The translations under genes and the position numbers were made by a program. This document shows, piece by piece, positions 51,697 to 60,018 of a stretch of 64,000 bases of DNA. The notes below the pieces were generated by a model. It had not been told where the DNA came from and made no database searches. It saw only the letters and a list, made by a program, of their open reading frames with translations. The stretch lies in contig CAMWHE010000001.1 of NCBI GenBank assembly GCA_947173955.1, positions 124,001 through 188,000 of the forward strand. The letters run 5' to 3'. This DNA is from an uncultured Bacteroidales bacterium. GTDB lineage: Bacteria; Bacteroidota; Bacteroidia; Bacteroidales; Muribaculaceae. The number at the start of each line of letters is the position of its first letter. Positions within the stretch are counted from its first letter, which is position 1.

Positions 51697-52545
51697 ATGT
51701 TAGACCACTATGATTTAAGAATGCTCAATGTCGGATACGAGCCTAATGGATCTGACTGGAATTGGAGAAATGTATGCTCCCCGTTTGCACGTATTTATCT
51801 CGTCGCTAAAGGAAATGCAGAAATACGTTTCGAACAATTCACTTTAAAGCTATCCGAAGGTTATATGTATCTGATTCCACCTTATACCAGACATACTTGC
51901 ATAGGAAATGATAATTTCGTCCATTATTATATCCATCTGTATGAGTCACCGGATGATGAGTCCTTGATGTTTGAGGATATCAGCTTCGGAATGGAATATA
52001 AAGCGGCCGATGCGGATAAAGCTGTCTTCAAGATGCTCTATACTTTATTTCCTGAAACGCAACTGTCGGTAACCGATCCCGAAAAATACGATAATAATTC
52101 GGAACTGAGCAAATATAACATTAACTTCATAAACCGGCCGCCCTGTGAGCGAATGCTGATAAAAGGGTCAATGCTCGTTCTGATTTCCCGTTTTATCAAT
52201 GACGAACGAAATGTCATAAGAAATAACGACACCCGATTGATCGATGTCAGAAACTACATAAACCGACACATTACCGAAGACATTCAGATCTCTTTATTAT
52301 CCGATATGGCATGCTTGAGTCAGTCGCATTTTATCAGAAAATTCAAAGCGGCATTCGGTGTGCCTCCAAAGCAATATATTATCAGAAGAAGGATTGAAAG
52401 AGCTGAATTTATGTTACTTATCCACAATAATCCTATAAAAAGCATCGCACTTTCAGTGGGATTTGACGATGTATCTCTATTTGTCAAGACATTCAAGAGC
52501 TATACAGGTATGACACCGCTTGAATACCGCAGACACAATAGATAA
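51697..52545 (+). CDS. AraC family transcriptional regulator
   Basis: N-terminal cupin-like domain (GYMYLIPPYTRHT); C-terminal double HTH (SLLSDMACLSQSHFIRKFKAAFGVPPKQYIIRRRIERAEFML...IALSVGFDDVSLFVKTFKSYTGMTPLEYRR). Confidence 0.94.
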   Translation: MLDHYDLRMLNVGYEPNGSDWNWRNVCSPFARIYLVAKGNAEIRFEQFTLKLSEGYMYLIPPYTRHTCIGNDNFVHYYIHLYESPDDESLMFEDISFGMEYKAADADKAVFKMLYTLFPETQLSVTDPEKYDNNSELSKYNINFINRPPCERMLIKGSMLVLISRFINDERNVIRNNDTRLIDVRNYINRHITEDIQISLLSDMACLSQSHFIRKFKAAFGVPPKQYIIRRRIERAEFMLLIHNNPIKSIALSVGFDDVSLFVKTFKSYTGMTPLEYRRHNR

Positions 52546-52547
52546 AT

Positions 52548-52585
52548 AAAAAAAGCAGGTCTCACTCTCGATACCTGCTTTTTTT
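52548..52585. terminator. Bidirectional terminator
   Basis: aaaaaaagcaggt...acctgcttttttt, 13-bp perfect stem with A/T tracts. Confidence 0.85.
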
Positions 52586-52605
52586 AATGATTTAATATTT
52601 CTTCT

Positions 52606-53508
52606 TTAAAAGAGTTTTTCGGGATAAGTACCGTTATCGTGGAGTTCTTTAAATTTTGCAACTACACCATCGCGGTCAGCTGCATAGGTTACACCAAACC
52701 ATTTGGAAGTTGTGTCAAGCACTTTGACCGTAGCCTCGCCTGAATTGATGAGGGCATCGATCGCAAGGGGGATGAAGAATTCAGCCTTGGGAGTATTGAT
52801 ATCCTTATCAAGGAATTTGCGGAACTCGCGATCAGAATAGTCAAAATAGTCGGGTGTGAAACCCCAGAGATTCATTGACACGGGTGTCGTGGGTTCAAGT
52901 GTCTGCACCTGACCGTTTTCGTCAGTAAACACAATATTGTGATTATCGTCATAGCTAATAGCTGTACGCTCGACAACCGAGGTCAGCAGACCATCCTTTG
53001 TTTCACATACGCCACGTGCTACTGAGCCATTCTCGGTCATAGTGTTGCCTACACGGAAGCCTACCATGCAATAGTCGCCTTTACGATCGCGGGGACGCTG
53101 AAGCTCTTTGGCAATAACCTCGAAAGCATCACGGCCATAGAAGTCGTCGGCGTTGATTACTGCAAACGGCTCTTTGATTACATCCTTGCCCATGAGTACG
53201 GCATGGTTTGTACCCCAGGGTTTGGAGCGATCCGTCGGGCAGGTATATCCTTCCGGAAGTTTATCTGTTGATTGGAATACGACTTCAACGGGGATATGAC
53301 CCTCATATTTAGAGAGAATCTTTTCGCGGAAGTCCTGCTCGAAATCTTTGCGGATTACAAATACAACCTTCCCGAAGCCACTCTTGATGGCGTCGTAGAT
53401 AGAATAGTCCATAATTGTTTCGCCATTGGGACCAAGGGGGTCAAGCTGCTTGAGACCACCGTAGCGGCTACCCATACCGGCTGCCAGAACGAATAATGTC
53501 GGTTTCAT
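52606..53508 (-). CDS. Sugar-phosphate nucleotidyltransferase (NTP_transferase family)
   Basis: LFVLAAGMGSRYGGLKQLDPLGPNGETIMDYSIYDA; downstream of galM/galK on the same strand. Confidence 0.85.
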   Translation of the reverse strand: MKPTLFVLAAGMGSRYGGLKQLDPLGPNGETIMDYSIYDAIKSGFGKVVFVIRKDFEQDFREKILSKYEGHIPVEVVFQSTDKLPEGYTCPTDRSKPWGTNHAVLMGKDVIKEPFAVINADDFYGRDAFEVIAKELQRPRDRKGDYCMVGFRVGNTMTENGSVARGVCETKDGLLTSVVERTAISYDDNHNIVFTDENGQVQTLEPTTPVSMNLWGFTPDYFDYSDREFRKFLDKDINTPKAEFFIPLAIDALINSGEATVKVLDTTSKWFGVTYAADRDGVVAKFKELHDNGTYPEKLF

Positions 53509-53513
53509 GTAGG

Positions 53514-54563
53514 TTATTTTTTAAAGCTAAATCTTATTATTTCTTTATAATGCTCTCCGGGCGAAAGGATTGCCGAGGGGAATTGAGGTTTATTTGGTGC
53601 GTCAGGGAATCCCTGGCATTCGAGAGCTACAGCGGCGTAATCATGGTAGACGGCGCCATCCTTACCCTCGGGGCTACCGTTCAGCCAGTTGCCACCATAC
53701 ACCTGAAGGCCGGGCTGAGTCGTAGCAACTTCAACACTTCTTCCTGTGACAGGATCAGAAAGTACAGCTACACTGCGGAGATGACCCTTCTCATAGTCGT
53801 CAAGCACCCAGCAATGGTCATATCCCTTGCCAATCTTAAGCGCGTCAAAATCTGCGTACATATCCCGCCCGATAGCCTTAGGCTCTGTAAAGTCCATCGG
53901 CGTACCCGCCACGGGAGCAAATTCACCTGTCGGGATCTGAGTATCGTCAGTCGGAAGCCATTTTGATGCTTTTATCTGAAGCTTGTGACCTGTCATGGAT
54001 CCGGCATTATGCCCACGTAGATTGAAATAGACATGGTTGGTAAGATTAACCGGCGTTTTCGCGTCTGTTTCAGCCTCAAGCGTTAGAGTAAGGACATTGT
54101 CTTCTGTCCATGTATAGGTAGCCGTGACTTGAAGATTGCCGGGGTAGCCCTCTTCTCCGTCGGCGGCGCAATAGGAGAATACGACTGTATTGTCGCCTTT
54201 GCACTCAGATTTCCATATCTGATTCTGGAAACCCTCGGGACCGCCATGCAATGCGTTCGGACCATTATTGATTGCCAGAGAATACTTTTCCCCGTCAATC
54301 TCAAAATGACCTTTACCAATACGGTTGGCAAAGCGTCCGGGAACTTTACCGGAACACGGACCGTCATAGAGATAGTCGGCCGGATTGGCATAGCCCATCA
54401 CTACATCTGCAAGCTTGCCATCTTTATCTGGCACTATTACGCTAACAATTCCGGCGCCAAGACTTGAAAGAGTCACAGACGCTCCGGAAGCATTCGTAAT
54501 AGTGTAAAGTGTAATGTCCCCTTTTGGCGACACTACACTTTTACTTTCGATATTCATGCTCAT
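53514..54563 (-). CDS. galM: Aldose 1-epimerase (galactose mutarotase)
   Basis: GRFANRIGKGHFEIDGEKYSLAINNGPNALHGGPEGFQNQIW, NLTNHVYFNLRGHNAG, KGYDHCWVLDD. Confidence 0.95.
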   Translation of the reverse strand: MSMNIESKSVVSPKGDITLYTITNASGASVTLSSLGAGIVSVIVPDKDGKLADVVMGYANPADYLYDGPCSGKVPGRFANRIGKGHFEIDGEKYSLAINNGPNALHGGPEGFQNQIWKSECKGDNTVVFSYCAADGEEGYPGNLQVTATYTWTEDNVLTLTLEAETDAKTPVNLTNHVYFNLRGHNAGSMTGHKLQIKASKWLPTDDTQIPTGEFAPVAGTPMDFTEPKAIGRDMYADFDALKIGKGYDHCWVLDDYEKGHLRSVAVLSDPVTGRSVEVATTQPGLQVYGGNWLNGSPEGKDGAVYHDYAAVALECQGFPDAPNKPQFPSAILSPGEHYKEIIRFSFKK

Positions 54564-55696
54564 TATTCACATTTGTGAGCGCCGTCGCTGATGACTACGT
54601 CAATCACAACAGGCTCATGGCCATATTTCTCGTTGAATTTCTTTTTGGCTGTAGCCACAAAGTTGTCATAAAGGTCATCCTTGACAAGGTTGATTGTACA
54701 ACCGCCAAAACCACCGCCCATAATACGCGAACCGGTCACACCGCATTCTTTTGCGATATCGTTGAGATAGTCAAGTTCCTCGCATGATACCTCATAGTCT
54801 TTGGAAAGGCCTTCGTGAGTCTCATACATTTTCTTGCCGACTGTCTCATAGTCGCCCTTGACGAGAGCGTCACATACGGCAAGCACACGATCCTTTTCGC
54901 CGATGACATAGCGGGCGCGCATATAATCTTCCGCTGTAATATCGCTCTTGATTTTGTCAAGATCTTCCATAGTCGCATCGCGGAGAGTCTCGATGCCGAG
55001 ACGTGCTGCCACACGCTCGCACGACTGACGGCGCTTATTGTAGGGGGAATCCTTTAGTTCGTGTTTTACCTTTGAATCAAGAAGAACGAGCTTGTAGCCT
55101 TCTGGATTGAAGGGATAGTATTCATGCTCAAGAGAGCGACAGTCAAGGCGCATCAGGTGGCCTGCTTTACCAAAAACGGATGCAAACTGGTCCATGATAC
55201 CGCAGTTTACACCGCAATAATTATGTTCGGTTGACTGACCAATTTTTGCAAGCTCGAATTTGTCGATAGAGTTATCGTTGAACATATCGTTGAGAGCGAA
55301 TGCAAAACAGCTCTCAAGTGCTGCAGATGATGACAGACCGGCACCAAGAGGTACATTGCCGGCAAAAACTGCATCAAATCCATGGACTTTACCGCCTCGC
55401 TTGATGATTTCGCGACAAACACCGAAGATGTAGCGAGCCCATGACTGTGAGGGCGCATCAGCTTCATTGAGGCCGAATTCGGCATACTCACTTATATCGA
55501 TCGAGAATACTCTTACTTTGTCTGTACCATTGGGCTTGAGCTCCGCCATAATCACTTTATCGATAGCCCCGGGAAATACAAAACCTCCGTTATAGTCGGT
55601 GTGTTCGCCGATGAGATTGATACGGCCGGCAGAGGCATAGAGGGTGCCTTCGGAACCGAAACGTGTTTTAAACTCCTGATTAATTTTAGTTTTCAT
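54563..55696 (-). CDS. galK: Galactokinase
   Basis: GRINLIGEHTDYNGGFVFPGAID, VPLGAGLSSSAALE, GVNCGIMDQFAS, GSRIMGGGFGGCTINL. Confidence 0.97.
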   Translation of the reverse strand: MKTKINQEFKTRFGSEGTLYASAGRINLIGEHTDYNGGFVFPGAIDKVIMAELKPNGTDKVRVFSIDISEYAEFGLNEADAPSQSWARYIFGVCREIIKRGGKVHGFDAVFAGNVPLGAGLSSSAALESCFAFALNDMFNDNSIDKFELAKIGQSTEHNYCGVNCGIMDQFASVFGKAGHLMRLDCRSLEHEYYPFNPEGYKLVLLDSKVKHELKDSPYNKRRQSCERVAARLGIETLRDATMEDLDKIKSDITAEDYMRARYVIGEKDRVLAVCDALVKGDYETVGKKMYETHEGLSKDYEVSCEELDYLNDIAKECGVTGSRIMGGGFGGCTINLVKDDLYDNFVATAKKKFNEKYGHEPVVIDVVISDGAHKCE

Positions 55697-55739
55697 TGTC
55701 ATGATTTAAAGTGAGTGTTTAGGTTGTTATTTCTTTTTG

Positions 55740-55771
55740 CAAATGTAACAAATTAGTCGGAATGTATCAAA
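55740..55771 (-). promoter_or_regulatory. Candidate Bacteroidetes promoter for galK
   Basis: On the minus strand, TTTG (55771-55768), 20 nt, TACATTTG (55747-55740). Confidence 0.6.
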
Positions 55772-55839
55772 TCTTTTTTAGCAAACGGCCAAACTGATAC
55801 GAGACTTTTTATATCCTTTTTCGTATCTTTGTATTTGCA

Positions 55840-58302
55840 ATGGATAAATATGCCGAAATATTATTACCGCTTCCTTTGGACACGTCATTTACCTACCGGA
55901 TTCCAAAGGAGATGGAGTCACGTGTCGCTGTTGGGCACAGAGTAATTGTGCCCTTCGGGGCGAAACGGTTTTATACCGGTATAGTCGAATCCATTGTAAC
56001 AAAGGCGCCCGAAGGTTTTGAGGTAAAGGATATAGCGCTGGCTCTTGACGACAAGCCGATCTTACGGCATCCGCAACTGAAGCTATGGCACTGGATAGCA
56101 GATTACTATTTATGCTCGGCCGGCGATGTTTACAAAGCTGCCGTGCCCTCCGGTCTTAAGATTGAAAGCGAGACTTTCATTGAAATCAATCCGGACTATG
56201 AGCCAATTGGCGATGAAATTCTATCAGAACGCGAATCCATAATCTTCCAGCTGCTTGATCACGAAGGGGCTATGACCGTAGGGACTGTCGCGACAAAGAC
56301 CGGATTGAAAAACGTCCAGGTTGCAGTCAACTCACTCATCGACCGGGGCATGATCATCATATCTGAAAAGCTGGTCGAACGTTACCGCCCGCTTAGAATA
56401 GCGTGCGTCAGACCGGAATTTGATCCGGCATCGATTTCAGAAGCTTTCGCCAAAGTCAAGGGAGCTCCCAAACAGGAGAAACTGCTCCTCGCCTTGATAG
56501 AAATGAGCGGATGGCAGCGTCCTGAAAACGAACACAAGGAAGTGATCCGCACGGAGCTGCTAAAGCGAGCGGATTGCACATCAGCAATACTGCTGACTTT
56601 AGAAAAGAAAGGGTTGCTATCTTCATATAAAAAAGAAATCAATCGCTTCGCATATGATGGCTCAAAAACGATCGAACTGCCACGGCTCAGCAGCGCGCAA
56701 GCAACAGCTCTGCATGAGATACACCAGTCATGGCGACAGCATGATATCACACTTCTGCACGGAGTGACCTCCTCAGGCAAAACAGAAATATACCAGCACC
56801 TGATAGCCGATGTAATACGTCGCGGCGACCAGGCATTGTTTCTGGTCCCGGAAATAGCGCTTACAACTCAGTTGACAAAGCGATTGCAAGCTGTCTTCGG
56901 CAAAGATGTCATTGTATATCACTCCAAATTCAGCGACAACGAACGTGTCGATATATGGAAGCGCCTTTTGGACACCAACAACCCGTGCGTGGTACTTGGA
57001 GCCCGCTCATCAGTATTTCTCCCCTTCTATCACCTCGGACTGGTCATAGTCGATGAAGAACATGAGTCAAGCTTCAAACAATATGACCCGGCTCCCCGCT
57101 ACAACGCACGCGATGTCGCAATCGTGCTCGCATCGATGCATGGTGCAAAGACGCTTCTTGGATCTGCAACACCTTCGATTGAGACATATTATAAAGCCAC
57201 CGCCGGTAAGTTTGGTCTTGTATCGTTGCTGAAACGCTACAACGATATACCACTGCCGGACATCTCCGTAATCGATCTCCACCGAGCCCGTCAGACAAAA
57301 AAAATGTCGGGCACATTCAGCCTCGAGACTGTAGACAGAGCCAGAAAAGCACTTTCCGAGGGCAATCAGATAATCCTCTTCCAGCCCCGACGCGGCTATT
57401 CGCCACTGGCACGGTGCCGACAGTGCGCATGGACTCCCAGATGTACTAAATGTGATGTAGCTCTTACCTATCACCGCGATATTGATCGCCTTATATGCCA
57501 CTACTGCGGATCGGAGTATCCACTCCCGCGCGTTTGTCCGCAATGCAAGGAGCCGGCTATCGAGACACTGGGTTACGGAACGGAACGAGTTGAAGATGAA
57601 GTAACAAAGCTTTTTCCGGAGAAGCGTATCCTCCGTCTTGACCTTGACACGACACGCAACAAATCGAGCTATGAGACTATCGTAGACGACTTTTCCGCAC
57701 GTAAGGGCGATATACTTGTCGGTACACAGATGGTAACCAAAGGACTTGATTTCGAAGGCGTCAGTCTCGTAGGTGTACTGAATGCCGATATGCTTATCAA
57801 CTTTCCTGACTTCAGATCATCGGAAAGAGCATTCAATACTATCGAACAGGTAGCCGGACGCGCCGGACGACGCGAAGGACAGTCGGGTCAAGTGCTCATA
57901 CAGAGTTACGAACCTTCACATCCACTCTTCGGCTATATTATAAATCATGATTATCTTGGATTTTATAACCATGAAATCGCCGAGCGAGAACGATACTTTT
58001 ATCCCCCCTTCACCCGCATCATTTATCTTTATCTGAAGCACCGCGACCGCGGCCTAATCGACAGAATAGCCCGAGAATACGGCCGTAGGCTGACTGATAT
58101 ATTCGGTCAACGCATCTACGGGCCGGAGCGACCATCTATCGAGCGGATAAACAACCTGTATATTCGCAAGATAATGCTTAAAGTAGAAGTCGAAGCATCC
58201 ATGAAACGTGTAAAAGAAATTTTGCGCGAGGTTTACAATGAAGCAATGCAGAATCCAATGCTCAAGGGATTGACAATTTACTATGACGTCGATCCGTTTT
58301 AG
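55840..58302 (+). CDS. priA: Primosomal protein N' (replication restart helicase PriA)
   Basis: TLLHGVTSSGKTEIYQHLI, LVPEIALTTQLTKRL, VIVDEEHESSFKQYDPAPRYNARDVA, zinc-binding CRQCAWTPRCTKCD...CHYCGSEYPLPRVCPQC. Confidence 0.97.
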   Translation: MDKYAEILLPLPLDTSFTYRIPKEMESRVAVGHRVIVPFGAKRFYTGIVESIVTKAPEGFEVKDIALALDDKPILRHPQLKLWHWIADYYLCSAGDVYKAAVPSGLKIESETFIEINPDYEPIGDEILSERESIIFQLLDHEGAMTVGTVATKTGLKNVQVAVNSLIDRGMIIISEKLVERYRPLRIACVRPEFDPASISEAFAKVKGAPKQEKLLLALIEMSGWQRPENEHKEVIRTELLKRADCTSAILLTLEKKGLLSSYKKEINRFAYDGSKTIELPRLSSAQATALHEIHQSWRQHDITLLHGVTSSGKTEIYQHLIADVIRRGDQALFLVPEIALTTQLTKRLQAVFGKDVIVYHSKFSDNERVDIWKRLLDTNNPCVVLGARSSVFLPFYHLGLVIVDEEHESSFKQYDPAPRYNARDVAIVLASMHGAKTLLGSATPSIETYYKATAGKFGLVSLLKRYNDIPLPDISVIDLHRARQTKKMSGTFSLETVDRARKALSEGNQIILFQPRRGYSPLARCRQCAWTPRCTKCDVALTYHRDIDRLICHYCGSEYPLPRVCPQCKEPAIETLGYGTERVEDEVTKLFPEKRILRLDLDTTRNKSSYETIVDDFSARKGDILVGTQMVTKGLDFEGVSLVGVLNADMLINFPDFRSSERAFNTIEQVAGRAGRREGQSGQVLIQSYEPSHPLFGYIINHDYLGFYNHEIAERERYFYPPFTRIIYLYLKHRDRGLIDRIAREYGRRLTDIFGQRIYGPERPSIERINNLYIRKIMLKVEVEASMKRVKEILREVYNEAMQNPMLKGLTIYYDVDPF

Positions 58303-58381
58303 CGATAATAAATAAATCACAAGTAATCAACTACATAAAATAGCACCGATAAATTTTTAATAAAAAAAGTAGACATAACGC

Positions 58382-58411
58382 TTGCAGATTCAAAAATTAT
58401 GCCTACCTTTG
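58382..58411 (+). promoter_or_regulatory. Candidate promoter for the tRNA-Gly/tRNA-Leu pair
   Basis: TTG (58382-58384), 19 nt, TACCTTTG (58404-58411). Confidence 0.65.
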
Positions 58412-58443
58412 CACTGCAAACGCGAAAAAGCGGTCATTGAAAT

Positions 58444-58516
58444 GCGAAAATAGCTCAGTTGGTAGAGCACAACCTTGCCAAGGTTGGGGTCGCGGGTTCG
58501 AGTCCCGTTTTTCGCT
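58444..58516 (+). tRNA. tRNA-Gly (anticodon GCC)
   Basis: gcgaaaa/ttttcgc acceptor, anticodon stem-loop caacc-ttGCCaa-ggttg, T-arm gggttcgagtccc. Confidence 0.96.
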
Positions 58517-58577
58517 CTACTACATGACTCTCTATATAGCAAATCTCTCACAAAAGAAGATTGCCGAATGATAAAAT

Positions 58578-58661
58578 GTCCGGATGGCGGAATTGGTAGA
58601 CGCGCTACTTTGAGGGGGTAGTGATCATTAGATCGTGTGAGTTCGAGTCTCATTTCGGACA
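58578..58661 (+). tRNA. tRNA-Leu (anticodon GAG)
   Basis: gtccgga/ttcggac acceptor, D-loop tggcggaattggtagacgc typical of tRNA-Leu, anticodon loop ttGAGgg, long variable arm. Confidence 0.93.
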
Positions 58662-58664
58662 CTT

Positions 58665-58701
58665 GAAAAAGACCTGTTTGAAATTCAAACAGGTCTTTTT
58701 C
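58665..58701. terminator. Terminator after tRNA-Leu (perfect 18-bp inverted repeat)
   Basis: gaaaaagacctgtttgaa-a-ttcaaacaggtctttttc. Confidence 0.85.
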
Positions 58702-58872
58702 GTTTATTCCCCTACCCTTATCACATAGTTTCGTCCACTAAAGGGTCTGGCCACCATCTCGGCAGAAGGATGCACATACAGCAAACAAAACAAAGAAGCT
58801 GAGCCGACAAATATTGTGACTCAGCTTCTATATGTATTAACAATAGATTCGGTTTAGCACTAGCCGTTATGT

Positions 58873-60009
58873 TCAATCTTTGGCTTCAGTCTTAGAAGAT
58901 TTGCCTTTGATTTTAGCAATTGACTCCTTGACAGTCGGCCCGAATACCACCCAAGCACCGGTCAGGAGGATTCCGAGGAATGCAAACATAATAAGCTTTT
59001 TCATACGGGAAGTCGCAGGCTGAAGAGGTACAGTCGCAGGCTGAAGAACCGCATATACCGGGGTGTCTTGCTGAACTTTTGCACGCGCTTGCTGGAGAAG
59101 GGTCGCAGTGCTGTTATACAGATTAAATGCCAGCGTCACCTCATTACGAAGGCGCTCTTCATCAATTCTACGGGAATTAAGCGTGACATTATGATTCTTG
59201 TCCACATAGTCAGCGTAACGCTGTTGCGCTGCATAATACTCGTCCCGAGCCTCCTCATTGAGAGACTCGGCATAGTGTAAATCCTGCACAGCCTTGCTCG
59301 TACGGTAGTCGGCAATAAAATGTTTCAGATTCTCTGCAACTGTATCAGCTATTTCTGCCGACACTACAGGATCCTGCATTTTAGCTGCTATAGAAATTAC
59401 AGAAGTCTTATTATCAACATTGACCGAGATTCTGCCTCGGATAGCATTTACCATATTCCATTGACGGATGGAAAGATGGGTCGGATCCACGTCGCAACTA
59501 TCCGGTTGCATATCCTTTTTCCCACGGAATATAGATAGGATACCTCCGATTGCCTTTCCTGGCAATCTCGTAACAGAACTCCACCATACAGAACTTGTTT
59601 CATTTTTAATGTAGTCCTCTAATGACATTGTTTTTCCGGCTTCGGTAGTAACCTGAACATCAAAAAGATCCACAATAAATGGAATCGAATTGACAACTTG
59701 CGGATACAAGTCAGGATAAACGGCATCAACAGTCGCCCCTTGCGAAAGGTTTATACCCGCCATGGAGGCTAATGCGCCCAAGTTTCCACCCATCTTGCCC
59801 TTGGTGTCTGAGATCTCCGGCGAAAGCTTTATTGTCGTTAAATATTCCTTTGGCACTGACAGAGCTATTACAAGACCAATCACTACACCGACCAAGCATC
59901 CTTTAATGATAGTCCGGCGACCGTTCCATAATTTTTGAAAGATTTCGATCAGATCTATTTCCGATTCCTCGTCAACGTTCTGCTTCCTTATTTCATCATC
60001 CTGTAACAT
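58873..60009 (-). CDS. Wzz/chain-length determinant family protein
   Basis: Two TM helices (IKGCLVGVVIGLVIALSVP; LIMFAFLGILLTGAWVVF) flanking a periplasmic coiled region; LSVPKEYLTTIKLSPE; next to a polysaccharide export gene. Confidence 0.87.
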   Translation of the reverse strand: MLQDDEIRKQNVDEESEIDLIEIFQKLWNGRRTIIKGCLVGVVIGLVIALSVPKEYLTTIKLSPEISDTKGKMGGNLGALASMAGINLSQGATVDAVYPDLYPQVVNSIPFIVDLFDVQVTTEAGKTMSLEDYIKNETSSVWWSSVTRLPGKAIGGILSIFRGKKDMQPDSCDVDPTHLSIRQWNMVNAIRGRISVNVDNKTSVISIAAKMQDPVVSAEIADTVAENLKHFIADYRTSKAVQDLHYAESLNEEARDEYYAAQQRYADYVDKNHNVTLNSRRIDEERLRNEVTLAFNLYNSTATLLQQARAKVQQDTPVYAVLQPATVPLQPATSRMKKLIMFAFLGILLTGAWVVFGPTVKESIAKIKGKSSKTEAKD

Positions 60010-60018
60010 CTTTCAAAA

